DNA from: Thermoproteota archaeon
GTDB taxonomy: Archaea > Thermoproteota > Thermoprotei_A > Sulfolobales > Ignisphaeraceae
Direction of reading: 5' to 3'
NCBI GenBank assembly: GCA_030550585.1
Contig: JAUQPB010000003.1
Coordinates: forward strand, 98,333 to 162,332
Length of the DNA stretch: 64,000 nt
Part shown: piece after piece, positions 25,939 to 34,464 of the stretch
How positions within the stretch are numbered: position 1 is the first letter of the stretch
Layout of the letters: every line of letters begins with the position of its first letter
Made by a program: the position numbers and the translations under genes
The notes under the pieces: generated by a model
Database searches by the model: none
What the model saw: the letters and a program-made list of their open reading frames with translations, nothing else
What the model was told of the DNA's origin: nothing

Positions 25939-27528
25939 TTAGTCATAACATTTGGCTTTTCTAATAATATCCTCAACATTTTGTTTAGAGGCTTTTAGTG
26001 AGAGCTCCTTACCTGTAAACGATGGCAAGATTCTCTCCTCTATATCCTTCATTTTTCTCTTTGCGAACCATAGGAACGCTTTTATAATCAGCTTTAGCGG
26101 TTCATATTTAACTCCCTTCATGTAGAAGTTTGTTACTATATCCTCTGCCCAGTAGACAGTATGCCAAAATGCTACCCTCATAGCTTCAGCATGCTCTGGT
26201 GTTATATTCATACCTGTTACACCCCCCTCCTCAGTCTTTAGTGCGCCCATGGGCACAAAAAGCATTGGCACAATCAAACTTCTGTACTTCTTTAATCTCT
26301 CAATTAGCTCAATTGTTTTAACAACATCGTCAGGTTCTTCACCAGGAAAGCCCAGTATAAATGTTGCCGCAGGTATTATTCTATGGTCGTGCATTATAGC
26401 GAATGCCTCCTCAACCACATCAGGCCACTCCTCTGCTTTAAAAGGCATTGCTTTTGCTGGCATAATTATCTTTGCCAATCGCGGCGACCCCGTTTCTATA
26501 CCTACCTCAACACCCAGATAGTTTTGCTCAAGTCTCGAATATATTATGTCTGTTAGCTTTGATATTAATCTGTACTTTCTTTGTGCATATACCACTGCTG
26601 CTAGCGATGCGTGTGCCCATGCCAAACTCTCAGCAATTTTTGTAACACTATCATGAAGCTTTATCAAGGCCTCTTCATTTATCTCCAAACCCTTGGCTCC
26701 ATACAGCAGAACGTCTTCGCTATGCAAAACAGCGCCTTTAACACCATGCTTCTTATTAACCTCTATTTCTGCAATTATTTTCTCAATAGGAATATGTCTA
26801 AGAGGTCTCAAAGTCACACTACAGAATTTGCAACCCCTTGGACAGCCCCTCATAATTTCCACCAAACCATTGACACTTGCCCCCTTAATCAAAGGTATTT
26901 TGTCTATCGAAGGCGATTCATGGGCGCCAACAGATATGTACCTCGGTATTTTCTCTCCATTCAAAATCTTCTTAGCAATGTCGACAATGATCTCATCAGC
27001 CTCTCCCTCAACAATAACATCTATCCCCCATTTATCTACATACTCTGGCACCCAAAGCCATTGCCAAGCAGCAGGCCCCCCAACTACAATCTTCACATTC
27101 CTGCTTTTCATCTTCCGCACAGCCTCACTATTCATGAGTTTGAAAAAGCTTTTTCTATTGACAGGCTCCTTACCCGTTATAAGCCACCACTCAGAACTTG
27201 GAGGGCCAAAAGCGAAAAAGTCGTGGTGTCCTACCATCAGAATCTTGGCTGTATCCACGTATCTGTCTAGATAATCTGGGTCTATTATGTAGGCTTCTAA
27301 CCCAGCATCTTGTAGAGCAGCCTCTATTTTTCGCAGTCCGTAGGGAGCTTCATGTGGTCTACCAAATTCGTCTACCTTTGGTTTGGGACAGCAGAGATAC
27401 ATCCATATTGATTCTGGAATGCCGATGGCAGGACCTGTGGCTAGGAAACCTATGAACTCTCTCCCATGATGATTCGTCATCATGCTTCTATCTGTGGTTA
27501 TAACTATCTCAGCGTTGAGTTTACGCAT
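25939..27528 (-). CDS. Cobalamin-binding-like radical SAM enzyme
   Basis: 529 residues. The N-terminal third resembles a B12-binding Rossmann domain (AALQDAGLEAYIIDPDYLDRY; IVVGGPAAWQWLWVPEYVDKWGIDVIVEGEADE), followed by a radical SAM barrel with MRGCPRGCKFC and a long C-terminal extension. Related archaeal enzymes include lipid-modifying radical SAM proteins such as tetraether synthases and GDGT ring synthases; that link is a hypothesis. The gene is monocistronic, with a palindromic divergent promoter towards DUF2192. Confidence 0.75.
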   Translation of the reverse strand: MRKLNAEIVITTDRSMMTNHHGREFIGFLATGPAIGIPESIWMYLCCPKPKVDEFGRPHEAPYGLRKIEAALQDAGLEAYIIDPDYLDRYVDTAKILMVGHHDFFAFGPPSSEWWLITGKEPVNRKSFFKLMNSEAVRKMKSRNVKIVVGGPAAWQWLWVPEYVDKWGIDVIVEGEADEIIVDIAKKILNGEKIPRYISVGAHESPSIDKIPLIKGASVNGLVEIMRGCPRGCKFCSVTLRPLRHIPIEKIIAEIEVNKKHGVKGAVLHSEDVLLYGAKGLEINEEALIKLHDSVTKIAESLAWAHASLAAVVYAQRKYRLISKLTDIIYSRLEQNYLGVEVGIETGSPRLAKIIMPAKAMPFKAEEWPDVVEEAFAIMHDHRIIPAATFILGFPGEEPDDVVKTIELIERLKKYRSLIVPMLFVPMGALKTEEGGVTGMNITPEHAEAMRVAFWHTVYWAEDIVTNFYMKGVKYEPLKLIIKAFLWFAKRKMKDIEERILPSFTGKELSLKASKQNVEDIIRKAKCYD

Positions 27529-27581
27529 ATTGTCAAAACCTTGTAGCTAGGATAACCTATACCATATGTATCAACATAGGA

Positions 27582-27595
27582 AGGTATATATACCT
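27582..27595. promoter_or_regulatory. Palindromic TATA element in divergent promoter
   Basis: AGGTATATATACCT is a perfect 14-bp palindrome in the 125-134 bp between the divergent radical SAM and DUF2192 genes. It contains a TATA core readable from both strands, so it may be a bidirectional TATA box or an operator. Confidence 0.4.
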
Positions 27596-27662
27596 AGTCA
27601 CCATTAGAAAATTTGAGTGCTTTTAGAAATTCCATGGATCATCCATTGCTAGGGTGCTGAGA

Positions 27663-28400
27663 TTGAATTTGAGAAGAAAGAGGATAGAGGCCATAACAAC
27701 CACATGGAGCATCATAGTGTCTAAGCCTGTTAAAAAAAGGGAAGAGGCGATAGATATACTAAAGAGTGTTTATAGCAATATGGGTGTGGAGCCTATAAGA
27801 GGCTCTAGCAGCCCTCCTGATCTATATGATAAGGAAATGGCATCGCTCTACATAATTGGCAAATGGGGTCTTGGGATAGATAAAGAATTGGATGAAGAGA
27901 CCTTGAAATCTCTGTTCTCAACGGAGATAACGTTTGAGACAATGATGAAGGCTCTTGCATCATCAACATCTAAAGAAGATTTTTGTAAAGCCATTGGAGA
28001 TCTGTGTTCGAGGTTAAGCGATTCGTTTATCGCAAGGTTTCTTAGATTTGTCTTCACACTATATTATTTCGGTTTTGCAAAATTCGAAGATCTAGCGATG
28101 ATCATGAGAAAGCTATACAACTTTTTCGAGCCATTACAGGAAACTGTAAGAAGATTTGCCAAATTTGTTATAGCATATGAGGTTGGCTCTCGAATAGCCT
28201 CTGGACAGGTAAAAAACCAGTTGGATATCAATATGGCAAAGAATGTTGTAGCACTTGAAATTGGCATACCAAAGGCAGTGCCATCGACAGGTTACATAAT
28301 TGAGGTGAGCAAACACTTTTTTACCCTACCAGAAAACATAGTTAAGAACATCTCTGTGTCAAATAATAAAAAAGAACAGAGAAGTGATGATAATGTATAG
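27663..28400 (+). CDS. DUF2192-like conserved archaeal protein
   Basis: About 245 residues, helical, beginning with RKRIEAITTTW and containing KREEAIDILKSVYSNMGVEPIRG...PPDLYDKEMASLYIIGKWGLG, the pattern I associate with DUF2192. No function is known. The start is uncertain: TTG at 27663 has GGGTG 6 bp upstream, the track GTG at 27654 does not. It overlaps the next small gene by a few bases (ATGTATAG). Confidence 0.7.
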   Translation: MNLRRKRIEAITTTWSIIVSKPVKKREEAIDILKSVYSNMGVEPIRGSSSPPDLYDKEMASLYIIGKWGLGIDKELDEETLKSLFSTEITFETMMKALASSTSKEDFCKAIGDLCSRLSDSFIARFLRFVFTLYYFGFAKFEDLAMIMRKLYNFFEPLQETVRRFAKFVIAYEVGSRIASGQVKNQLDINMAKNVVALEIGIPKAVPSTGYIIEVSKHFFTLPENIVKNISVSNNKKEQRSDDNV

Positions 28401-28638
28401 AGTAAGTGTTGAAAAGAGATATATCGTGAAAAAAGGTGATAAAAGAATAGTTGTAGAGCTTTGCAGATCCCAAGACGGTAAACTATTTGCTGTTCCAATA
28501 CTCATCACAAAACATGTTTATACCACACCTGATGGAACTGAGAAAGAGTGGGAGTATCCGGAAAGAGAGGCCGAAGAAATAGATTATATGTCTTTGCCTA
28601 AAAACGTGAGAGAAGCCCTGTCAAAGATAAACATATAG
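28393..28638 (+). CDS. Small hypothetical protein
   Basis: About 81 residues, beta-rich (YRVSVEKRYIVKKGDKRIVVELCRS...FAVPILITKHVYTTPDG). The ATG at 28393 overlaps the DUF2192 stop, so translation is probably coupled; a GTG at 28384 is also possible. No family recognised. Confidence 0.6.
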   Translation: MYRVSVEKRYIVKKGDKRIVVELCRSQDGKLFAVPILITKHVYTTPDGTEKEWEYPEREAEEIDYMSLPKNVREALSKINI

Positions 28639-28721
28639 CATTTTCACGAAGCTGATGCTTAATAAAGCTTCTAGGTATTGAAATTTCCTATCAGAAAAGC
28701 TAGTTTTAAGGTGTAGGGTAT
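28639..28721 (+). promoter_or_regulatory. lhr upstream region
   Basis: This contains an inverted repeat GAAGCT...AGCTTC (about 28649-28672), possibly a terminator-like hairpin for the upstream genes, and a TATA-like TAGTTTTAAGG about 20 bp before lhr. Confidence 0.35.
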
Positions 28722-31439
28722 TTGAATTTGGACATAGTTTTTTCAGGTGATGGCTTTGCATATGCTCGCGAATTTGATGAAGAAGCTGTATATAGTCTTC
28801 TCATTTCTCCTATTGTGAATTGGTTTAAGAGTAGATATGGTTCTCTTACACCCCCACAGAAAATGGCTATTCCATATATTAAAAGTGGGTATAACATACT
28901 TGTGTCGAGCCCCACAGGTACAGGTAAGACTCTTGCTGTTTTTCTTCCAATAATAGACGATTTGTATAGACTGGCTCTAAATAATGAATTGAAGGATCAG
29001 ATATATGTGATATATGTTTCGCCTCTCAGGGCTCTCAACAACGATATGCAGAAAAATCTTATACAGCCTCTAGCAGAGATCAGAGAGTATGTAAGAAACG
29101 AGCTTGGGGTAGAGGTAGATATAAGAGTTGCCGTCAGAACCAGTGATACATTGCCAAGCGAGAAATCAAGAATGCTTAGAAGCCCCCCACACATACTTAT
29201 CACAACCCCTGAGAGCTTGGCATTAGCTCTAAATGCTCCGAAGTTTAGAGAAAAACTTGCTACAGTTAGATGGGTTGTTGTTGATGAAGTCCACGAAATG
29301 GCTTCAAGCAAGAGAGGGTCACACCTAGTTCTATCACTTGAAAGATTAGTTGATCTCGTTGGCAAAGATTTTCAGAGAATTGGGTTAAGCGCTACTATAT
29401 CACCTCTAGAGGATGTGGCAAGATTCTTAGCGGGATTCAGTAGCGATGGTTCTCCAAGACCTATTGTGATAGCCGACGCCCGATTTTCCAAGCCTATCGA
29501 TATAAGGGTTGTGACACCCCGTCTCGATCTTGTTTACACACCTGCCAGCGTATTGAATGAAGCAATATACGAAGAGCTTACAAAGTTGGTTCTACAGCAC
29601 AGAACAACACTTGTTTTCACGAACACCCGTAGCGCCACAGAAAGTGTGGTCTATAAGTTGAAGAAGAGCCTCAGCTCCAATGGCGTTGTTGACGCTGATG
29701 AGATTGAAGCCCACCACAGTAGTTTGAGCAGAGATGTTAGACTCGAGGTAGAGGATAAACTTAAGAAGGGGTTGCTAAGAGTTGTTGTATCTTCCACCAG
29801 TCTCGAGCTCGGCATAGACATTGGCTATATAGACCTCGTTGCTCTGCTTAGCAGCCCAAAAAGTGTTACAAGACTTTTGCAAAGAGTTGGAAGAGCGGGT
29901 CATAATGCATACGAGGTTAGCAAAGGTGTTATCATAGTTGTTGATAGAGATGATCTAATTGAATGCGCTGTTCTTTCAAAACTTGCTCTAGAGAGAAAGA
30001 TAGACAGGGTTAAGATACCTAGAAAACCGCTTGACATTCTAGCGCAACACATAGTTGGGATGGCTATTGAGAAACCTCGAACAGTTGACGAGATTCTAGC
30101 CATAGTTAGAAGGAGCTACACATACCACGATTTATCAGAAGATGAGTTAATGACTGTGATAAACTATTTGGCTGGTAGATACCCTAGCTTAGAGGACTAC
30201 AATGTTTATGCCAAGATAAGATACGATGAAGAGACGAAGACTGTTAGTAGAAGAAAAGGAGCGAGAATGATATACCAGCTCAATGTGGGTGCAATTCCCG
30301 ACGAGGTTAAGGTCGCTGTTTTTGCTGTTATCGATAACAAGAAGAAGTATATTGGCGATTTAGAAGAAGGTTTTGTTGAAATACTCACACCGGGCGACAT
30401 ATTTGTACTAGGTGGTAAAACATACAAGGTTTTAGCCATACACCCAACGCATGTAGTCGTAGAGCCGGCCAAAGGCGAGAGGCCCACTGTCCCCTCCTGG
30501 TTCTCTGAAATGCTTCCACTAGCCTACGACTCAGCTATAGAGGTTGGCAAATTTAGAAGGGTTATAGCTGAAATGATCAAAACCATGCCGAAGAATTATG
30601 TTATTGAATGGCTGATTAGAGAATATAGGATTGAACCTCATGCAGCGGAGTACATCTATGACTATATATATCAACAGCTGTTGTTCACAAAAGGCAAAAT
30701 CCCGTCGGATAAACTTATATTGGTTGAGATATGGCCTGATAGAGAGAAGATGGCTACAAATATCATATTCCATAGCTTATTCGGTAGAAGAGTCAATGAT
30801 GTGCTTTCAAGAGCGTACGCCTACGTGCTTGCAGATATCATGAGAGAAAACGTTAAAATATCTGTGACTGACAACGGGTTCATGCTAACAATACCCGGGC
30901 ATGTATCTGTTCATCAAATCAGGAAAGCTATTAATAGTGTATCTAGCCAAAATGTTGAGGATATTGCTAGAAGAGCTGTTAGAAAAACAGAGCTATTTAA
31001 GAAGAGGTTCAGACATTGTGCTGAAAGAGCATTTATGTTGCTAAGGCGCTACAAAGGTGTTGATGTATCGATTGCTAGGAGGCAGGTCAATGCAGAGAAG
31101 ATTATTCAAGTTGTTGAGAAATACGAAAAGTTTCCAATAATTGAAGAAACATATAGAGAGATTTTGGAAGATTTTATGGATTTGACACATGCGAAAGAAG
31201 TTTTGAGAAAAATTGAAAGTGGCGAGATAAAGATAGAAATTATTGAGAGCTTCTATGCTCCAAGCCCATTTGCGCACAACATTGTTGCTTATGGATACAG
31301 CGACGTTGTTTTGATGGAGGACAAGAGAAAACTCATTGCAAGACTCCAAGATATGGTTAAAAAAGTTTTAGAAGGTGAGATAGGACAAAGTTTAAGGAGT
31401 TCAGCAAAACAGGAAATGGGTGTGTCCATAAACTCATGA
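28722..31439 (+). CDS. lhr: Lhr-family DEAD/DEAH superfamily 2 helicase
   Basis: 905 residues. Helicase motifs in order: Walker A SSPTGTGKT (about 63-71), YVSPLRALNND, TTPESLALAL, DEVHEM (about 187), GLSATIS, VFTNTRSATE, SSTSLELGIDIG and RVGRAGH; then the winged-helix and Lhr-specific C-terminal regions. Archaeal Lhr is a 3'-5' DNA helicase/translocase linked to repair and replication-coupled processes. Start is TTG; a second TTG at 28728 has GGGTA at 7 bp. The 3' end overlaps the convergent ferredoxin gene by 6 bp and enters a C/D sRNA. Confidence 0.92.
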   Translation: MNLDIVFSGDGFAYAREFDEEAVYSLLISPIVNWFKSRYGSLTPPQKMAIPYIKSGYNILVSSPTGTGKTLAVFLPIIDDLYRLALNNELKDQIYVIYVSPLRALNNDMQKNLIQPLAEIREYVRNELGVEVDIRVAVRTSDTLPSEKSRMLRSPPHILITTPESLALALNAPKFREKLATVRWVVVDEVHEMASSKRGSHLVLSLERLVDLVGKDFQRIGLSATISPLEDVARFLAGFSSDGSPRPIVIADARFSKPIDIRVVTPRLDLVYTPASVLNEAIYEELTKLVLQHRTTLVFTNTRSATESVVYKLKKSLSSNGVVDADEIEAHHSSLSRDVRLEVEDKLKKGLLRVVVSSTSLELGIDIGYIDLVALLSSPKSVTRLLQRVGRAGHNAYEVSKGVIIVVDRDDLIECAVLSKLALERKIDRVKIPRKPLDILAQHIVGMAIEKPRTVDEILAIVRRSYTYHDLSEDELMTVINYLAGRYPSLEDYNVYAKIRYDEETKTVSRRKGARMIYQLNVGAIPDEVKVAVFAVIDNKKKYIGDLEEGFVEILTPGDIFVLGGKTYKVLAIHPTHVVVEPAKGERPTVPSWFSEMLPLAYDSAIEVGKFRRVIAEMIKTMPKNYVIEWLIREYRIEPHAAEYIYDYIYQQLLFTKGKIPSDKLILVEIWPDREKMATNIIFHSLFGRRVNDVLSRAYAYVLADIMRENVKISVTDNGFMLTIPGHVSVHQIRKAINSVSSQNVEDIARRAVRKTELFKKRFRHCAERAFMLLRRYKGVDVSIARRQVNAEKIIQVVEKYEKFPIIEETYREILEDFMDLTHAKEVLRKIESGEIKIEIIESFYAPSPFAHNIVAYGYSDVVLMEDKRKLIARLQDMVKKVLEGEIGQSLRSSAKQEMGVSINS

Positions 31440-31492
31440 TGACTGTTTTAGTCCGCTCTGAGGGTGTGATGATGTCGGCACCCACTGACAGT
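31432..31492 (+). ncRNA. C/D-box guide sRNA overlapping lhr and ferredoxin 3' ends
   Basis: On the plus strand: C (ATGATGA, 31436-31442), 15 nt, D' (CTGA, 31458-31461), 4 nt, C' (GTGATGA, 31466-31472), exactly 12 nt, D (CTGA, 31485-31488). Both C boxes fit RUGAUGA perfectly. The D guide is TGTCGGCACCCA. The RNA starts inside the last codons of lhr and is antisense to the last 17 or so codons of the ferredoxin gene. It may be processed from the lhr transcript. Ends are approximate. Confidence 0.75.
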
Positions 31493-31700
31493 CTATAGCA
31501 CCATATGGACACACTGTTGTACAGACTCCACAACCCTTGCACTTGGCATAGTCTATCTTTACGAAGTTGTCAGGGCCAACATAGAACACATTATAAGGGC
31601 ACTTAGAAATGCATGATAAGCACTGATTGCATATCGCATTGTCTATAACGGGTTTGCAATGCCATCCCATTCGAAGATTGTATAAAACATATGATAACAA
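31434..31700 (-). CDS. 2[4Fe-4S] ferredoxin-like protein
   Basis: 88 residues with two cluster motifs, CNQCLSCISKCP and CKGCGVCTTVCP. It would shuttle electrons between oxidoreductases or act as a delta-type subunit. The track start is a TTG with GGTG 8 bp upstream; an ATG at 31667 (MGWHCKP) is the alternative. The C-terminal tail after the last cluster (SSHPQSGLKQSS) is encoded opposite the C/D sRNA boxes, and may be constrained by the RNA rather than by protein function. Confidence 0.85.
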   Translation of the reverse strand: MLSYVLYNLRMGWHCKPVIDNAICNQCLSCISKCPYNVFYVGPDNFVKIDYAKCKGCGVCTTVCPYGAIDCQWVPTSSHPQSGLKQSS

Positions 31701-31800
31701 GACTCTTACACCTTATCCACATGGAATATGCATAGCATGATACATATACAGCTCATAAAGGTTTATATTATTTTAATTATTACCTATGGTAGGAGGCTTT

Positions 31801-33177
31801 ATGAAGATTAATGAAAATGATGTAGATAAAGCCATATCTTCTTTAACATCGGCATACATGGCTAAGACAAAAAGAAGTAGAGAGCTGTTCGAATATGCGC
31901 AAAGGGTGTTGCCTGGAGGTGCAACATATCATATCAGATACTTTTCTCCTTACCCCCTTTATATGTCGAAGGCTAAGGGCTCGAAGATCTGGGATGTTGA
32001 TGGCAATGAATATGATGATTATTGGATGGGACATGGAGCACATATACTGGGTCACGCCCCCGATTTTGTTGTTGAAGCTGTTAATGAGGTCTCAAGAAGT
32101 GGCACTCACCTGGGTTTTGAAAATGAGTATGCCGTTAGATATGCAGAGCTTCTGACGAGGGTTATACCCAATGCTGAGATGGTGCGTTTTTGCAATAGTG
32201 GCACCGAGGCCAACATGTATGCTGTTAGACTTGCTCGTGCATATACCAAGAGGAGATACATTGTCAAGATAGAAGGTGGATGGCACGGATCTCTTGACCA
32301 GTTACACGTGGCCCTTACACCTCCATTCCATGGTGCAGAGTCTCTAGGTATTCTTGAAGAGTTTATCAAATACACCATTGCCGTTCCATACAATGACTTG
32401 GACAAGCTTGAAAATACACTTAGAAATTTTGATGTGGCTGCAATTCTAATTGAGCCAGTTCCAGGCTCTGGCGGATGCATAGAGCCCGAGCCAAACTATT
32501 TGAAGGAGGTTAGAAGACTTGCAGATGCCTATGGAGCGTTACTAATATTTGATGAAGTTATAACCGGTTTTAGACTTGCTTTGGGAGGAGCCCAAGAGTA
32601 TTTCAATGTAAAAGCTGATTTAGTTGTTTTGGGAAAGATCGTCGGCGGTGGATACCCTGGGGCAGGCGCTTTTGCAGGGCCTAGCGAATATATGGAGCTA
32701 TTGAATCATCTGAAATATCCAAATCCCCGTCAGAGGGTTTTCCATGGAGGTACATTCACAGGTAATACAATCTCTATGGTCGCAGGCTATACAACCATTA
32801 AATACCTATACGAGAACAGGCACCTATATGATGAATTCAATTATAGATGGAGTTCAACAGCCAAAAAACTCGACGAAGTTTGTCAAGAGTTCAACAGAAT
32901 TTGTTGGATAACTTCCGTAGGAAGCATGATTGGCATACACTTCACATCGAGTAAACCACGAAACATTGCTGAGGCATATATGAATAGATTAAGTGAAAAA
33001 ATATACAAAGCGCTGCATATGTACATGATAGTCAATGGCATTGTGTATATGACTGCTAACATGCCTCATTTAATGCCATCAATTGTCCACACAGAAGAAC
33101 AGGCTAAAAGACTTGTAGCAACATTTACACAATTTCTATCATATATAACGAATTATGTAAAGATGTCAACTTCATAA
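31801..33177 (+). CDS. Class III aminotransferase, glutamate-1-semialdehyde aminomutase-like
   Basis: 458 residues. Motifs: [61 protein letters not shown] (Asp for PLP) and VLGKIVGGGYPGAGAFAG with the PLP Lys. The closest named family is glutamate-1-semialdehyde 2,1-aminomutase of heme/siroheme synthesis, but several archaeal relatives have other substrates and no heme genes are nearby. GGAGG 5 bp before the ATG at 31801 decides the start against 31786. Confidence 0.82.
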   Translation: MKINENDVDKAISSLTSAYMAKTKRSRELFEYAQRVLPGGATYHIRYFSPYPLYMSKAKGSKIWDVDGNEYDDYWMGHGAHILGHAPDFVVEAVNEVSRSGTHLGFENEYAVRYAELLTRVIPNAEMVRFCNSGTEANMYAVRLARAYTKRRYIVKIEGGWHGSLDQLHVALTPPFHGAESLGILEEFIKYTIAVPYNDLDKLENTLRNFDVAAILIEPVPGSGGCIEPEPNYLKEVRRLADAYGALLIFDEVITGFRLALGGAQEYFNVKADLVVLGKIVGGGYPGAGAFAGPSEYMELLNHLKYPNPRQRVFHGGTFTGNTISMVAGYTTIKYLYENRHLYDEFNYRWSSTAKKLDEVCQEFNRICWITSVGSMIGIHFTSSKPRNIAEAYMNRLSEKIYKALHMYMIVNGIVYMTANMPHLMPSIVHTEEQAKRLVATFTQFLSYITNYVKMSTS

Positions 33178-33219
33178 ACATATTTGATCATTTGCTATAA
33201 TATTGCCACAACATTTAGG

Positions 33220-33307
33220 TGGTGCGGGGGGTGGGATTTGAACCCACGCAGGCCTACGCCATCGGGGCCTAAGCCCGACCCCTTTGACCTGGCTCGGGCA
33301 CCCCCGC
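33220..33307 (-). tRNA. tRNA-Leu, anticodon TAG
   Basis: Class II tRNA with acceptor GCGGGGG/CCCCCGC, anticodon stem TCGGG/CCCGA around CTTAGGC (anticodon TAG, reads CUA and CUG), long variable arm, T arm GTGGG-TTCAAAT-CCCAC and encoded CCA. It is identical to the tRNA-Leu(CAG) at 6498 except for base 34 and base 38. A TATA-like GTTTAGAAAG lies about 25-30 bp upstream. Confidence 0.97.
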
Positions 33308-33374
33308 ACAAATCTCAGTATACTTTCTAAACAGTGTTTGAGGTTAATAATTTTTGTTGTGTATCACACAAATG

Positions 33375-33692
33375 CTATGATTCCATCAATTGAAATTCTA
33401 TGATATATACTACCGGATCTGAATAAACTCTTTTACTGCCATATATTTTTGCAAGAGCCTTCAACAGCTCTTCTCTGGTGTTGAATCCATCAGCCTTTAT
33501 TTCGTCATCTGAAAGCTCGCTCAATTTTTTCTTCTGAACCTTCTTAACAATAGCCTTTCCTATTCTCACATGACCAACATAAACCTCTACAATTTCATTT
33601 TCTCTCAAATCGGTTGACAATCTTATTGTTGTTCTCTTTTCACCTGAAAGTATCTTTCCAGCATAATCAAGTTTGAATACAAGTTTCTTCAT
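33375..33692 (-). CDS. ASCH-domain protein
   Basis: 105 residues: KLVFKLDYAGKILSGEKRTTIRLSTDLRENEIVEVYVGHVRIGKAIVKKV. The GEKxxTIR signature and beta-barrel pattern are those of ASCH (PUA-like) domains, proposed to bind RNA. It probably shares a message with the wHTH regulator 28 bp upstream. Confidence 0.8.
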   Translation of the reverse strand: MKKLVFKLDYAGKILSGEKRTTIRLSTDLRENEIVEVYVGHVRIGKAIVKKVQKKKLSELSDDEIKADGFNTREELLKALAKIYGSKRVYSDPVVYIIEFQLMES

Positions 33693-33720
33693 CTCTATTC
33701 ACATTGCTGCACTTCAAAAA

Positions 33721-34209
33721 CTATTCTTCAGAAACCTCTTCACCTATTTCCTCAGGCAATTTGACTATCAAAAAGCCTTCTCGAAGTATTTTAACAAGAT
33801 CTCTCCTTGTTATTTCCTCAACCACTTCTCTAAACCCATCGAGTGGATTCTCAGATCTTATCTTCACATCAAGCTTCTTAGCAAGGTTCTTAACAGCCGT
33901 TAAACATCTTTCTCTTGCAATGCATACATCACATCTGCAGTACTCTCCTTTGACAAATGCAAACCCTATGGTTTCATCAACAAATCCCCCCTTATTAGGA
34001 AATATTATCATTCTAATAGACCCTCTCTCATCGATGTCAACATCATAAACTAGAAATAATCGTGCAGCGACATAGAAACGCCCATCTCTATACATGATTA
34101 GACCATTTCTTTTGAGATTATTCAAATGCCTGTATATCGCTGTTCTTGAGATGCCAAGTGAAGATGCTATTTCAGCTGCCGTGGTAATGCCTCGTGCCAT
34201 TAGAGACAT
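33721..34209 (-). CDS. Winged-HTH transcriptional regulator with Cys cluster
   Basis: 162 residues from the first ATG: an ArsR/MarR-type wHTH (ITTAAEIASSLGISRTAIYRHLNNLKRNGLIMYRDGRFY), a beta region, then CRCDVCIARERC, a possible metal or Fe-S site that could sense redox or metal. The reading frame stays open 60 codons upstream of this ATG with protein-like sequence but no ATG/GTG/TTG; an ATA at 34345-34347 preceded by GGGTGG is a candidate start, giving about 208 residues (see findings). ASCH lies just downstream. Confidence 0.7.
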   Translation of the reverse strand: MSLMARGITTAAEIASSLGISRTAIYRHLNNLKRNGLIMYRDGRFYVAARLFLVYDVDIDERGSIRMIIFPNKGGFVDETIGFAFVKGEYCRCDVCIARERCLTAVKNLAKKLDVKIRSENPLDGFREVVEEITRRDLVKILREGFLIVKLPEEIGEEVSEE

Positions 34210-34464
34210 TATTGCACATCTAATCTCATTTTTTATACAGTTCTCAAAGGTTCTATAGTTTACTAATCTAACAATATCTATCTCAGGATAATTTGATGGT
34301 AGCGATAGAGATAGTATCCTTTGTGTATAATCGTGAAGAGCTTTTATATTTAGCCACCCACAGTATGTTATGTTTAGAGGCCATAAATTTAAATATCTTT
34401 ATACCAATCAGCAACAGGCAGATCTTGAACTAATTCCAAATTCTCGCCAAACCTTAGAAAAAAG
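34210..34464 (-). promoter_or_regulatory. Upstream region of the wHTH gene
   Basis: The 255 bp gap contains a strong TATA-like ATATTTAAATTTAT (about 34384-34396, minus strand) and, downstream of it, an open reading frame continuous with the regulator. A T6 run at 34458-34463 (minus strand) directly after tatD is a probable terminator. Confidence 0.45.
34458..34463 (-). terminator. Poly-T terminator after tatD
   Basis: TTTTTT on the minus strand begins one base after the TGA of the TatD-family gene. Confidence 0.4.

Noticed and set aside
26611-27274. Two long plus-strand ORFs (219 and 193 residues)
   Set aside because: Both are antisense to the radical SAM gene with its clear CxxxCxxC motif.
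27465-27484. Perfect inverted repeat CATGATGA-TTCG-TCATCATG
   Set aside because: It lies in the early coding region of the radical SAM gene and follows from Met-Met and His-His codons; probably coincidence, though a hairpin near the start could matter.
33357-33371. Inverted repeat TTGTGT-ATC-ACACAA after the ASCH gene
   Set aside because: Short arms and no T run on the transcribed strand, so not a convincing terminator or operator.
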